Shown here in pieces: positions 45,578-56,259 of a DNA stretch of 64,000 bases. The DNA lies in contig NZ_BHXQ01000003.1 of NCBI RefSeq assembly GCF_003990915.1, forward strand, positions 579,475-643,474, in the 5' to 3' direction. Every line of letters begins with the position of its first letter. The stretch's first letter is position 1. Origin of the DNA: Chryseotalea sanaruensis (GTDB taxonomy: Bacteria > Bacteroidota > Bacteroidia > Cytophagales > Cyclobacteriaceae). The notes below the pieces were generated by a model. It was not told where the DNA came from, ran no database searches, and was given only the letters and a program-made list of their open reading frames with translations. The position numbers and the translations under genes are program-made.

Positions 45578-47560
45578 TTACTTGATTGTTTCAGACACAA
45601 CCAGTTCATGCTCTTTCGGTATACCTAAAACAAGTGTAGTTCCGTTTCTTCCTATTTTGGAGTCAATCTCTATGTTTCCTTTAAGCAGGTTAAGTCTTGA
45701 CTGTATATTTTTCCAACCGTTTCCACTTCCTTTATCAAGTTCTGCAACATTAAAGCCTTCACCATTATCCTCAACAGTAACACTTATTTCATCTTCATTG
45801 TCAACCAAGTTGATGGCAACCTTTGTAGCCTTTGCATACTTGATAATGTTAGTAACCCATTCTTGTAAAATTCTATACAATGAAATCTCTTTAACTTCAG
45901 TCATCCGTTCAGGAATCTGAAAACTGGTAATCTCAACTTTAATTTTTCCAGATTCATTAAGGCGATAGGCCATCTCCTGCAAAGCCGCTACTAATCCGTG
46001 CTGAATTAAAGTTTGTGGCATTAAATTAAAAGCCACAGCCCTTACTTCTCTATGCATATCTTTAAGTATCGTTTCAGCTTCCTCCACTACAGTAACGCGT
46101 TCCTCTTGAGGTGTGTTAGGACTTAACTTACTCATATACATACTCAATGCAGAAATAAGTTGACCCATGCCATCGTGAAGATCTTGTGCAACTCGTTTTC
46201 GTTCACTTTCCTGTGATTGTATGGTGGCATTTATGTAAGCTTCCCTTACTTCTAATTGCCTCTTTTTATCAGCCAGCTGTTGTTGCTTTTTATGTCTGTT
46301 ACTAACAAGATACAGAATAACAATTATCAACGCTATAATAATTACCAGTGCCACCACGACAACGTAAGTTTTAGTCAGTTGAGATTGTTGCTGATCAAGT
46401 TGAGATTGTTGTAGTACCAATTGTTGTTCTTTTTTTTCTGTTTCATACTTAGTGCTCATTTCTGCAATAGCTTCAGCCTGGGATTGCTGATATAAACTAT
46501 CTTTTGTTATTGCCCAGAGATAATAATATTTGGAAGCATTTTTAAAATCTTTTAGCCCTTCAAAATTTTTAGCTAATGTCAAATATGTGCCGTCAAACTT
46601 AAGTAGTAAGTCATGTTTTTCTGCAAGCGTTAAGGCCTCCGTCCCTGCCTCTATTCCCTTTTTATAATCACCAAGTTGGTAATATAAATCCGCGATTACA
46701 TAAAGGTCTGAAACAATAAAAAATGGATTGCCTATCTTTTCTCGCAGCGCTCTTGCAAATTGATATTGTTCAAGAGCTAATTCCAATTTCCCCGATTCTG
46801 AATAAATTTTACCCAGAATAAAATAGGCATTTGCTTTTAGTGAATTATCGCCACTCTTCTCTGTTACAATTAGCGATTTATCAACAAAATACCTGGCTGA
46901 ATCAAGATTGCCAGTGACACCATAACAGATTGCAAGATTGTTATACGTGTAGGCTGCTATCCACTCCCACTGTTCATTTTCCATTAAGGTCAGACTTTTT
47001 CGTCCGAATGAAATCGCTTCTTTATACCTTTTCAGTTCAAGGTTCGCCCAGGTAATATTTGTTCTGATTCTAAAATTGGTTGCATCATCCGGATAACGCT
47101 CCAACCAACGCAAACTCGTATAAAGATACTCCAGTGCATCTTTAGCTCTACCGGCACTAATCAGGGTGCGCCCTAAACTGCCAACAATTTTTATCAAGAC
47201 AACTGTATCCTTAGCTACTTCTGCTTCGGCATAGCCCTTCTCGAATAATAAAATTGCACTATCTATTTTGCCTGTTGAACTATAGTAACTACCTAAGCAA
47301 ATGTTTGCATAAGCTTTAATTAGAGGTTCTGGATTTTCTTTAGCATAACTTTCTGCTTCTTTAGCATAGCGACTAACCTTCTCTAAATTACTTCGCTGGT
47401 AGAAAGAAATAAGCTGATAGTACAACTTAGCCCTTTCAACTCCACTGGTTCCAGGCAGTAATAACTCAAGACTATCTTGTGGTTGCGCTGAAAGTAGCGA
47501 ATAGCAAAAAAGGCACAATAATGCAGGGAGGGCTCTCATAGACAGATTAGGTAGACACAA
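45578..47560 (-). CDS. NarX-type sensor histidine kinase with TPR sensor domain
   Basis: The 660-residue product has a signal peptide, a TPR-rich sensory region (about 40-370), a single membrane helix (about 395-415), a coiled coil, and an HisKA_3 dimerisation domain whose H-box is ERKRVAQDLHDGMGQLISAL. HATPase elements follow (IIKYAKATK, DNGEGF). This is the common Bacteroidota TPR-kinase design. It is the likely partner of the response regulator at 44770. An alternative ATG at 47539 gives a shorter signal peptide. Confidence 0.9.
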   Translation of the reverse strand: MCLPNLSMRALPALLCLFCYSLLSAQPQDSLELLLPGTSGVERAKLYYQLISFYQRSNLEKVSRYAKEAESYAKENPEPLIKAYANICLGSYYSSTGKIDSAILLFEKGYAEAEVAKDTVVLIKIVGSLGRTLISAGRAKDALEYLYTSLRWLERYPDDATNFRIRTNITWANLELKRYKEAISFGRKSLTLMENEQWEWIAAYTYNNLAICYGVTGNLDSARYFVDKSLIVTEKSGDNSLKANAYFILGKIYSESGKLELALEQYQFARALREKIGNPFFIVSDLYVIADLYYQLGDYKKGIEAGTEALTLAEKHDLLLKFDGTYLTLAKNFEGLKDFKNASKYYYLWAITKDSLYQQSQAEAIAEMSTKYETEKKEQQLVLQQSQLDQQQSQLTKTYVVVVALVIIIALIIVILYLVSNRHKKQQQLADKKRQLEVREAYINATIQSQESERKRVAQDLHDGMGQLISALSMYMSKLSPNTPQEERVTVVEEAETILKDMHREVRAVAFNLMPQTLIQHGLVAALQEMAYRLNESGKIKVEITSFQIPERMTEVKEISLYRILQEWVTNIIKYAKATKVAINLVDNEDEISVTVEDNGEGFNVAELDKGSGNGWKNIQSRLNLLKGNIEIDSKIGRNGTTLVLGIPKEHELVVSETIK

Positions 47561-47683
47561 TATAATGCTTTCTTAAAGTGCAGCACACGTAAAGTTGAAT
47601 AGAATACCAGCCAACTTTAGAATGATTTTTATAAACTGCTTAAGTATCAGATCAATTTTAGAGCAATTAAATCGATTTAGTTA

Positions 47684-47701
47684 ATAATATTTTGATATTA
47701 T
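47684..47701. promoter_or_regulatory. AT-rich palindrome upstream of the ammonium transporter
   Basis: ATAATAT and ATATTAT flank a TTTG spacer. A related 10-base inverted repeat lies at 47686-47695 and 47735-47744. No Bacteroidota nitrogen operator can be assigned. Confidence 0.3.
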
Positions 47702-47757
47702 GGTATTTTTTGATGCTATTTTTATAAAATTGAGTCAAAATATTCGATAATAGGGTT

Positions 47758-49068
47758 ATGGGGAAACCAAAAACACGCTGGATTGTCATTTTTTTAATAC
47801 TTGTTGTTCTGCAACTTATATCTGCTTTCACCTCATCCTCTTCCTTTTCGGTTGATGATGCTGCCGGTATTGATAAAGCGGATACGGCCTGGATGATTGT
47901 GGCCACAGCTTTTGTGCTTTTTATGACACCCGGGCTTTCATTTTTCTATGGCGGTATGGTCAGCTGGCGCAATGTTATATCGACTATGCTACAAAGTTTT
48001 ATTGCGCTGGGCGTTATCAGTCTGCTTTGGTATCTGGTAGGTTTTAGTCTTGCTTTTGGCGATAGCTACCACGGTCTTATTGGTAATCCGTTAACTTTCT
48101 TCAGCTTTAAAAACGTAGGACTTGCACCTCACGCTGACTTTTCACCTACTATACCATTTCTGATTTTTGCATTGTTCCAATTGAAGTTTGCCATTATTAC
48201 TCCTGCCTTGATTACGGGAAGTTTTGCAGAGCGTGTTAAGTTCACCTCCTACTTACTCTTCATGGTGCTTTTCTCTCTTTTTATTTATTGTCCATTAGCC
48301 CACTGGACCTGGCATCCTGAAGGTTTTTTAAGACAATGGGGTGTACTCGATTTTGCCGGGGGCACAGTTGTACACATGTCAGCTGGTTTTGCTGCTTTGG
48401 CCGGGGCTTATGTATTGGGTAAAAGAGAAAACAAAGTGCACCAACCTGCCAACATACCTTTTATTATTTTAGGTACTGGTATGTTGTGGTTCGGTTGGTT
48501 TGGATTTAATGCAGGGTCGGCACTGGCCGCAAATGGTTTAGCGGTGCAGGCATTCGCGACTACTAATATGGCCTCGGCATCCGCCATGATTACCTGGGTG
48601 TTGTTTGACGGATTAGTTGGCAGAAGAATTTCTGCGATGGGTGCCTGCATAGGTGCCGTTGTAGGTTTGGTAGCCATTACACCAGCAGCAGGTTTTGTAA
48701 GTATCGGACAAAGTGTTTTTATCGGATTTGCAGCCGCCATGATTAGCAACCTTGCTGTATATTATAAAAACAAAACTTCATTGGATGACACCCTGGATGT
48801 TTTCCCATGCCATGGTGTAGGTGGAATTGTAGGTATGATACTCACCGCTGTATTTGCTAAAGATGTTGGCGCCATGAGTGGTAATTTTGAAACCCTTCAA
48901 TATCATTTACTCACTTTAGTAATTGTAGGTGTATTCACCTTCGGTGGATCCTGGATTATTTTTAAAATTGTTGGCAGTATAACCAGCCTGCGGGTTTCTA
49001 AAGAGGAAGAATCGATTGGGCTTGACCTCAGTCAGCATGCAGAAACTATGGAGACAAGAGTGGGTTAA
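47758..49068 (+). CDS. amt: Ammonium transporter (Amt family)
   Basis: Amt proteins are trimeric channels that import ammonium. The 436-residue product has an N-terminal segment, about 11 membrane helices and family motifs such as FVLFMTPGLSFFYGGMVSWR and the later GGTVVHMSAGFAALAGAYVLG (split here) and DVFPCHGVGGIVGMILT with the conserved pore histidines. No glnK/PII gene is linked, which is common in Bacteroidota. It stands alone on the plus strand. Confidence 0.96.
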   Translation: MGKPKTRWIVIFLILVVLQLISAFTSSSSFSVDDAAGIDKADTAWMIVATAFVLFMTPGLSFFYGGMVSWRNVISTMLQSFIALGVISLLWYLVGFSLAFGDSYHGLIGNPLTFFSFKNVGLAPHADFSPTIPFLIFALFQLKFAIITPALITGSFAERVKFTSYLLFMVLFSLFIYCPLAHWTWHPEGFLRQWGVLDFAGGTVVHMSAGFAALAGAYVLGKRENKVHQPANIPFIILGTGMLWFGWFGFNAGSALAANGLAVQAFATTNMASASAMITWVLFDGLVGRRISAMGACIGAVVGLVAITPAAGFVSIGQSVFIGFAAAMISNLAVYYKNKTSLDDTLDVFPCHGVGGIVGMILTAVFAKDVGAMSGNFETLQYHLLTLVIVGVFTFGGSWIIFKIVGSITSLRVSKEEESIGLDLSQHAETMETRVG

Positions 49069-49086
49069 TGTTAGGATCTAATGAAT

Positions 49087-49292
49087 AGTTGTTTTAGCCT
49101 TTAGCTTCTAGCTACGAGCCTCTAGACATTGGCGGAATGGATACATTTAATAAAGACTATGTTTTCATCTCATCAATAGTTTAACAAGGATGAAGTGAAA
49201 TATAAGTAAACCATCGCCCCTTCGGAGACGACCATTGGACACAATAAGTTGTTTTAATTGCTCGCCACCAGCTACGAGCTTGTCGACATTAG
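49087..49292. repeat. Degenerate 46-bp direct repeat in intergenic region
   Basis: Copies at 49087-49132 and 49247-49292 share AGTTGTTTTA, AGCTACGAGC and GACATT at a constant offset of 160 bases. The gap 49069-49368 holds no gene; this repeat is all I see in it. Confidence 0.6.
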
Positions 49293-49368
49293 GGCATTCT
49301 AGAAATGCACAGCAATTAAAGGAGCAAGTAAATTTTCACTTTTTACCAGATCATCAGGTTGACAACAC

Positions 49369-52300
49369 TCAGCTAGCTTTATGATTTGCTAATTTTTGCA
49401 AATCAAACAAAACCTTATTCTTATCCAGCCAATAATTCCTACTGAATAAACGAATAAAACGCCAACCCTTTTTCTCTAATAACAAGGGTTGATAAACATG
49501 TGCCGCTTTAGCTGATAAAGCATTCCTATAAAACTCATCATCGGTGAGCACCAAAGCTTTTCTTTGATCGAGGTGGGTAACTACCATATCTGAAAACGGA
49601 AAAGGTGTTGTGCGCACAAATTCTGAATGAAGCTTCGCGCTTAAATACCACTCACGGGCATGTTCAGTCTGAGCATCCTCAAGTGCAATACGTTGCTGAC
49701 GGGATGCCACCATGCCAGCATACTCAAGGTATTTACGTAACAAACGTGGCCCCTCGTTTTTAACCTCATCGACCTGTAGCATTTCAGGCTCAATACTAGT
49801 TACGATAACAATCCTTTCCCTCGCACGGGTTATGGCAACATTTAATCTGTTTTCACCTCCTGCCTGGCTTAAACTACCAAACTGTAAATGCATAATGCCT
49901 TTCTTATCGGGTGCATACGCGATAGAGAAGATGACTATATCTCGCTCATCTCCTTGAACATTCTCAATATTTTTAACCAGTAAATGATGTGGCCATGTAA
50001 TTTTTTCATCCGCAAAAGCCTTCTCTAGTTTGTCATAAATCAATTGTTGCTGTGTTGCATTGAACGTAATCACTGCTAAACTTTTCTCTGGTTTTGTTTT
50101 CTGCAATACTAAAACACGCTCTACAACCATTTCTGCCTCAGCAAGGTTAGTTTGTTGTTCCCATATGCCGTTTACAGGCACAACTTCTATTGCGGGCTCA
50201 TCATTTGCAAGGTCATTAAAGTCAGGCAGCATTTTTAGTCTGCCTTTATAAAAGTGCTTATTCGAAAACTCTATCAAATCATTCGACTTACTTCTATAAT
50301 GTCCTTGAAGATGAATGGATGGCAAGTATCTTCCTGCCAAATCTAATAAAGAGGCTACTTCTGTGTCGGGCAAATCACTTTCCCAATCCCATCGTGTTTG
50401 GTATAAATCGCTTGGCTGCAATTGTTGTGCATCCCCAGCCACCATAACTTGTTTACCTCGCGCTAGTGCTGGTATACCGCGTTCGGCAAAACATTGCGAA
50501 GCTTCATCGAAAATAACCAGATCAAAAATTTCTTCTAATGGAAATATTGCTGAAACAGATTCCGGAGATGCCATCCAACAAGGCATCAAATCAAATAATT
50601 CGTGATGAAATGTGGATATCACTTTTCGCAACGGCCATATTTTCTTTTTCTTAGTCACCTGATGCTCAAGATCCCGATAGGTAATTGGATTATTCAGTCT
50701 ATTAAATTCTATGTGTTCATATACCCGTTCTCTGGCGCGCACTATTAAAAGCTGCTTCGATAATTTTTGCTTTTCAGTTACGGCCTCCATCAACTCATGC
50801 TCCATATCGGCAAATTGTTGTGTTGAGATTAATCGCAGCACCGGATATTTCGTTTCTAAATGATTGAGCCATTCAAGGCGTAAACTATTTTGAAGCAGCG
50901 CCTCAAATTTTGCAACATCCCACTGTTCTACAGCTTGCCACAATTTTTCGATTACAGCCTTCTCATTTACTGATAAGGAATTTTTTAAAGCATCAAAAGC
51001 TACTAAGTCTTCAAAATCATGCTGCAAAGTTTCCTTTAGCAAAGCAGCCTGCGATTCATCACTAAGTAAATTTCTGACTTGAGATCCTGAAAGATGCTGT
51101 TCCCATTGATGACGTCTGACAGGAATTTTTTGAAGCATCTCTTTGAGCTGATCCATCCACTGAAAAAATTCGTAGCGCGATATTTTTGATGGATTAGCAT
51201 AGCTTTTTAATTCTCGTACCGAGTTGAAAAGCAACTTTGTTCGGATAGCACTTTTCTGGCTTTCAAACCAATTCAGCAATAGCGTTGAGTCAATGGCTGT
51301 TGGTGTATTTTTTAACCAACTTGCAGCACGTAATGCTGTTAAATGATGTTCAAGATTAAGTCGGTTATCAAGTCGGGCTTCCAAACGTTGAAAACCCTTC
51401 CGGTTATAATCGAGTTCATTGGCAACCATTACACGCTTCAACCAAAACTTATCCTCCGAAAACCACTCCCACTGAAGTAAACGAATAAAGCTTCGCTTAC
51501 GTGCCTCCATTCGCTTGTATAGTACTGCCTGAAATTTAGCTAACTGATCAGATGGAAGTGAATGCTCCACACCATCACCATCAAAACAGTTCATACAACG
51601 TAAACGCAAATTATCCAGCCATAGTAAACTTGTATCATCATCACGCTCTGCCAGCATATGATTGAAGAAATGATAAACGTCATCAGAACTCAGCTGTCTT
51701 CGCATCTCATCTAACATACCAACCGATTCCAGCAAGGTTTCGGCTGTCTCAACCTTCATGACAGTACCTAATGTTGCATGCGATTCCTTTTCAAATTGCT
51801 TCTTAAACTCAATAAGTTCATCAATGCAATCATGAATAATTTTAAGGTAAGGGAAACTCAGGTGTGCAAATGAGTTCCTGTTTTTCCAGGCATAAGTGTC
51901 ATCTTCAAAACGATTGGCATAGCGTACATAGCGTTTCAAAATTGTTGCAAAAGCAGGCAGTACCTTGAAATCAAAAAAAGCGTATTCCTGTTTTACGTTA
52001 ATGCTCTCCATCTTTGGGCTGCTCGTCAGGTAGAGCTCCTTTGCACTCAAACCACATTCTTCATCGTGAAAAAGCGCTGTTCTATATTCCTCTAAAGTGT
52101 CTGAAAGTGTTTCTATTGTTCTGCTTAACTGATTAAATGATCGCTCTACTTGTATGGCATCAATACCTCTATTCTGATTTTTAAAATCCTGTATCGCATC
52201 TACCTGTGCTGCAATGGTGGTATAGATGGTTTTTCTATCATTACGAAAATCATGAACCAGACCTATAAAATTTTTAAGCCCTAACTGACTTAATCGTTCA

Positions 52301-53349
52301 TGCACTACATCCAACGCAACTCTTTTCTGGCAAACCAAAAGTACTTTTTTACCAGTTGCAATCGCATCACTAATTACATTACTAATCAGTTGCGACTTGC
52401 CTGTGCCCGGAGGACCTTGTATTACAATTGAATTGCCAAGTTTAAGTTTTTGTACAGCATGCTCCTGCCATTCGTCTATGGCCAAAGGCGTAAAAGTATT
52501 TTCTTCCCTTACCTGCCGCTGGTTGTCCTCAAGATTTAATTTACTGGTAAATAAGTGTTCAAGGTTGTTGTAGCTACCCTGTTTTATAAGGGCTGTATAA
52601 TCGGGCAATAATTGAGAACCAGCTTGCGGAAAAATACCTAATACGGCCTCTGAATATAACTTTAATGCGCCTTGCTGATGTGCTTCATCAAACTCACTTT
52701 TTTTGTATTCTTTAAATGCAACAAGTTCATCTATGAATAATTCAGTATTAAAATTAAGCTCAAGCTTATCTTTTAACAACTGATACAATTGAGTTCTGAA
52801 AACTGTGCTATCACTATCCCAATCTTCGAAAGAAAAATCAAGTAAGTCTTCGTCTAATGTTATTTGGTTAAAATACGCATAGGCCAAAAGAAACGATTTG
52901 TTGAAAGTGACACCTGCATCCTCACGCAAGCCCAACATCCAATCGTTATTGACTTGTGCAATACTTACCGGAAAAAATAGTAATGGGCAACGCACCAAAG
53001 TGCCATCTTTAAATTTGCCCTGCACAAAGGGCCAGCCAATATGAAGATCAGTTGAACCCCTCTCTTCGAATAAAAAATGATCCACACGTTGCAAACGTTT
53101 TATGCGTTCGCTCATCACGTTGTTACTTTCCATGCGGCTATCAAGCACCTGGCCTAGCGCAATTGATTTACCCGCTATCATCGCTTCAATTATTGAAAAG
53201 GATTTGTACCCTTTTAAAAAACTAAAAGCCTGGAAATCTAAAAGTTGTTCGGCATGCAGTCGCGGCAAAAAAAGCGAGCGGTTGCTGCCGCTAAGGTTTG
53301 TAAGCCTGCGTAAAAAATGCTGAAGGGTGCTTGTTAATTGCATGTTCAA
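49369..53349 (-). CDS. Large superfamily 1 helicase/ATPase with nuclease-like C-terminus
   Basis: The 1326-residue product has Walker A GPPGTGKSQLISN near residue 311, Walker B FDEASQCFAERGIP near 945 and the SF1 motif VAITRARERIVIVTS near 1170, with about 600 residues between motifs Ia and II. This is the DNA2/NAM7-type (AAA_11/AAA_12) layout. The last about 90 residues contain a pattern like the small REase domain fused to such helicases (SDMVV, LVLTDDEFY, KKGWRFIRLFSRNYWLD). The usual catalytic Glu/Lys positions are not clear, so nuclease activity is uncertain. Related helicase-nuclease proteins occur in phage defence, but no partner genes are adjacent. Confidence 0.8.
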   Translation of the reverse strand: MNMQLTSTLQHFLRRLTNLSGSNRSLFLPRLHAEQLLDFQAFSFLKGYKSFSIIEAMIAGKSIALGQVLDSRMESNNVMSERIKRLQRVDHFLFEERGSTDLHIGWPFVQGKFKDGTLVRCPLLFFPVSIAQVNNDWMLGLREDAGVTFNKSFLLAYAYFNQITLDEDLLDFSFEDWDSDSTVFRTQLYQLLKDKLELNFNTELFIDELVAFKEYKKSEFDEAHQQGALKLYSEAVLGIFPQAGSQLLPDYTALIKQGSYNNLEHLFTSKLNLEDNQRQVREENTFTPLAIDEWQEHAVQKLKLGNSIVIQGPPGTGKSQLISNVISDAIATGKKVLLVCQKRVALDVVHERLSQLGLKNFIGLVHDFRNDRKTIYTTIAAQVDAIQDFKNQNRGIDAIQVERSFNQLSRTIETLSDTLEEYRTALFHDEECGLSAKELYLTSSPKMESINVKQEYAFFDFKVLPAFATILKRYVRYANRFEDDTYAWKNRNSFAHLSFPYLKIIHDCIDELIEFKKQFEKESHATLGTVMKVETAETLLESVGMLDEMRRQLSSDDVYHFFNHMLAERDDDTSLLWLDNLRLRCMNCFDGDGVEHSLPSDQLAKFQAVLYKRMEARKRSFIRLLQWEWFSEDKFWLKRVMVANELDYNRKGFQRLEARLDNRLNLEHHLTALRAASWLKNTPTAIDSTLLLNWFESQKSAIRTKLLFNSVRELKSYANPSKISRYEFFQWMDQLKEMLQKIPVRRHQWEQHLSGSQVRNLLSDESQAALLKETLQHDFEDLVAFDALKNSLSVNEKAVIEKLWQAVEQWDVAKFEALLQNSLRLEWLNHLETKYPVLRLISTQQFADMEHELMEAVTEKQKLSKQLLIVRARERVYEHIEFNRLNNPITYRDLEHQVTKKKKIWPLRKVISTFHHELFDLMPCWMASPESVSAIFPLEEIFDLVIFDEASQCFAERGIPALARGKQVMVAGDAQQLQPSDLYQTRWDWESDLPDTEVASLLDLAGRYLPSIHLQGHYRSKSNDLIEFSNKHFYKGRLKMLPDFNDLANDEPAIEVVPVNGIWEQQTNLAEAEMVVERVLVLQKTKPEKSLAVITFNATQQQLIYDKLEKAFADEKITWPHHLLVKNIENVQGDERDIVIFSIAYAPDKKGIMHLQFGSLSQAGGENRLNVAITRARERIVIVTSIEPEMLQVDEVKNEGPRLLRKYLEYAGMVASRQQRIALEDAQTEHAREWYLSAKLHSEFVRTTPFPFSDMVVTHLDQRKALVLTDDEFYRNALSAKAAHVYQPLLLEKKGWRFIRLFSRNYWLDKNKVLFDLQKLANHKAS

Positions 53350-53528
53350 ATCAATCCGAAAGCTAGTTGAATTCTAAACATTTCTATTGTGTCTATTTTA
53401 CAGATTATAGGTCATTCTGTCCAATTAATGATTAAAATCACGATATTCAACTGCCAAAATTTCCTAAAAAAGTGATCTTATTAAGCTGGATTGCTGTTTG
53501 ATGAACGAAGGTAATAGAGAAAATTATT

Positions 53529-56138
53529 ATGAACTTTGAGAAATTCACCATAAAGGCGCAGGAGGTTCTGCAAAAGTCCGCAGAGATCGCCCAAGCGAAT
53601 CAGCAGCAGGCAATAGAACCGGGGCACATGCTCAAGGCGCTATTAGAAACTGATGAAAACGTGGCTTCTTTTCTGTTTAAAAAGCTGGATGTAAATCAGA
53701 ACTTGCTTAAACCCAAGCTGGAAGAACTAGTTGCCTCCTACCCTAAGGTTATCGGTTCGCAGGCATACTTGTCTACGTCCTCCAACAGCTTACTACAACA
53801 ATCTGAAAAGGAGTTAAAGGAATTCAATGATGAGTTTATTGCCGTTGAACACCTATTGCTTTCATTTTTGTCTACAAAAGACAAGGCTTCACAACTATTA
53901 AAAGATGCCGGGCTCGAAAAACAAAACTTGATTAAGGCTATCAAGGAGTTGAGAGGTAATGCGCGTGTTACTGACCAAAATGCAGAAGCTAAATACAAAT
54001 CGCTAGAGCGTTACTCTAAAAACTTAAATGAGTTAGCAAAGTTAGGTAAGATAGATCCTGTAATTGGTCGTGATGAAGAAATCCGGAGGGTACTTCAGAT
54101 ACTTTCGCGCAGAACAAAAAACAATCCTATCTTAATAGGTGAGCCTGGTGTAGGTAAGACTGCTATTGTTGAAGGTTTGGCACAGCGAATCGTTAATGGC
54201 GATGTGCCCGAAAACCTGAAAGAAAAAATATTAGTGTCACTTGACATGGGTTTACTCGTAGCCGGTGCAAAATATAAAGGTGAGTTTGAAGAAAGATTAA
54301 AAGCCGTTATCAAAGAAGTAATAGATGCTAACGGTCAGATTATTTTATTCATTGACGAAATACACACCTTGGTAGGTGCAGGTGGTGGAGAAGGCGCCAT
54401 GGATGCAGCCAACTTGTTAAAACCTGCGCTAGCACGTGGTGAACTTCATGCCATCGGTGCCACAACTTTAAAAGAATACCAAAAGTACATTGAAAAAGAT
54501 AAGGCACTCGAAAGACGTTTTCAGGCTGTAATGGTTGATGAACCTTCTGTTGAAGATTCTGTTTCAATTTTACGTGGCATAAAGGATAAGTATGAGTTGC
54601 ACCATGGTGTACGTATAAAAGACGATGCTGTTATCGCAGCCGTTGAACTATCCAGCCGTTATATCAGTGATCGCTTTCTGCCAGATAAAGCCATTGACTT
54701 AATGGATGAGGCTGCTTCTAAATTGCGCATTGAAATGGATTCACTTCCAGAAGAGTTGGATGAAATGAATAGGAAAATCATGCAATTGGAAATTGAGCGT
54801 GAGGCAATTCGCAGAGAAAAGGATTCGGAAAAAGAAAAAATATTAAGCAGAGAAATTGCTGATTTAAGTGAACAGAGAGATACGCTTAAAGCACAATGGG
54901 ATAGCGAGAAAAACATTGTTCACGGTATACAAAAAGAAAAAGAGAATATCGACAAACTTAAGTTTGAAGCTGAGCAGGCTGAAAAAGCAGGTGATTATGG
55001 AAAAGTAGCGGAGATACGCTATGGAAAAATTACTGAAGCCGAAAAACGTCTGAATGAATTTCAGCTCAATGTCAAATCGCTTAACGGACAATCACTTGTA
55101 AAAGAAGAAGTAGATAGTGAAGACATTGCTGAAGTTGTGGCCAAATGGACGGGCATACCCATTTCCAAAATGATGCAAAGTGAAAGAGAGAAGCTTCTTT
55201 CATTGGAAGATGAATTAAGCAAACGTGTGGCTGGCCAACAGGAAGCCATAAAGGCTTTGTCTGATGCAGTTCGTAGAAGTCGTGCGGGTTTGCAAGATCC
55301 AAAACGTCCGATAGGTTCTTTCATCTTTATGGGAACTACCGGTGTAGGTAAAACCGAACTATCAAAAGCATTAGCAGATTACTTATTCAACGATGAAAAC
55401 GCAATGGTTCGCATCGATATGAGTGAGTATCAGGAAAGGCACAGCGTAAGCAGATTGATTGGCGCCCCTCCAGGTTATGTTGGTTATGATGAGGGTGGCC
55501 AATTGACAGAAGCCGTGCGCAGAAAACCATATGCAGTAATTTTACTTGATGAAATTGAAAAGGCACACCCTGATGTATTTAATATTTTACTACAGGTGTT
55601 AGATGATGGACGACTTACAGATAACAAAGGAAGAGTGGCTAACTTCAAGAATACGATCATCATCATGACAACCAATATTGGTTCTCAGATTATACAAGAG
55701 AATTTTGAAAAACTTACTGAGGCCAATTATTTCGATGTGGTAGAACAAACAAAAGATGAAGTAATTGCCTTGTTAAGAAAATCAGTTCGTCCTGAGTTTG
55801 TAAACCGTATTGATGAGATCATTATGTTTCAGCCTTTGTCTAAAAAAGACATTCGTCAGGTAGTTGATATTCAATCTGACTTGATTATAAAAAGGCTTGA
55901 AGAAAATGGTGTGAAGTTGGAAATATCTTCTGATGCCAGAGAACGATTAGCTGTACTAGGTTTTGATCCACAATTTGGCGCAAGACCCTTGAAGCGAGTT
56001 TTTCAACGTGAAATTCTGAATGAATTATCTAAGCAGCTGTTGGCAGGAAGGGTAAAAAAAGACGAAGTGATTTACGTTGATCTAAAAAATCATACTGATT
56101 TCGTGTTTGAGAATATTCAGGCAGCAGTAGTGGTGTAA
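53529..56138 (+). CDS. clpB: ATP-dependent chaperone ClpB
   Basis: ClpB is the hexameric disaggregase that, with DnaK, rescues aggregated proteins after heat stress. The 869-residue product has an N-terminal substrate domain, two AAA+ modules with Walker A GEPGVGKT and GTTGVGKT, and a long coiled-coil M-domain (about 400-530) that separates ClpB from ClpA. The C-terminus has the conserved [17 protein letters not shown]. Length and order match the family. An inverted-repeat hairpin lies just after the stop. Confidence 0.97.
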   Translation: MNFEKFTIKAQEVLQKSAEIAQANQQQAIEPGHMLKALLETDENVASFLFKKLDVNQNLLKPKLEELVASYPKVIGSQAYLSTSSNSLLQQSEKELKEFNDEFIAVEHLLLSFLSTKDKASQLLKDAGLEKQNLIKAIKELRGNARVTDQNAEAKYKSLERYSKNLNELAKLGKIDPVIGRDEEIRRVLQILSRRTKNNPILIGEPGVGKTAIVEGLAQRIVNGDVPENLKEKILVSLDMGLLVAGAKYKGEFEERLKAVIKEVIDANGQIILFIDEIHTLVGAGGGEGAMDAANLLKPALARGELHAIGATTLKEYQKYIEKDKALERRFQAVMVDEPSVEDSVSILRGIKDKYELHHGVRIKDDAVIAAVELSSRYISDRFLPDKAIDLMDEAASKLRIEMDSLPEELDEMNRKIMQLEIEREAIRREKDSEKEKILSREIADLSEQRDTLKAQWDSEKNIVHGIQKEKENIDKLKFEAEQAEKAGDYGKVAEIRYGKITEAEKRLNEFQLNVKSLNGQSLVKEEVDSEDIAEVVAKWTGIPISKMMQSEREKLLSLEDELSKRVAGQQEAIKALSDAVRRSRAGLQDPKRPIGSFIFMGTTGVGKTELSKALADYLFNDENAMVRIDMSEYQERHSVSRLIGAPPGYVGYDEGGQLTEAVRRKPYAVILLDEIEKAHPDVFNILLQVLDDGRLTDNKGRVANFKNTIIIMTTNIGSQIIQENFEKLTEANYFDVVEQTKDEVIALLRKSVRPEFVNRIDEIIMFQPLSKKDIRQVVDIQSDLIIKRLEENGVKLEISSDARERLAVLGFDPQFGARPLKRVFQREILNELSKQLLAGRVKKDEVIYVDLKNHTDFVFENIQAAVVV

Positions 56139-56146
56139 AAGTTTGA

Positions 56147-56219
56147 ACGCCACAGATTTCACAGATTCACACAGAGGTAAAATTTTGTTATCTGTGAATA
56201 TTTGTAAAATCTGTGGCGT
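56147..56219. repeat. Long imperfect inverted repeat between clpB and the esterase gene
   Basis: ACGCCACAGATTT at 56147 and its near-complement ending at 56219 form about 30-base imperfect arms between convergent genes. Such CACAGATT-type hairpins are common dispersed elements in Bacteroidota; here it may act as a terminator for both genes. Confidence 0.6.
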
Positions 56220-56259
56220 ATTTATTTGAATGTAAATACATTTAATCCCTTAAATACTA

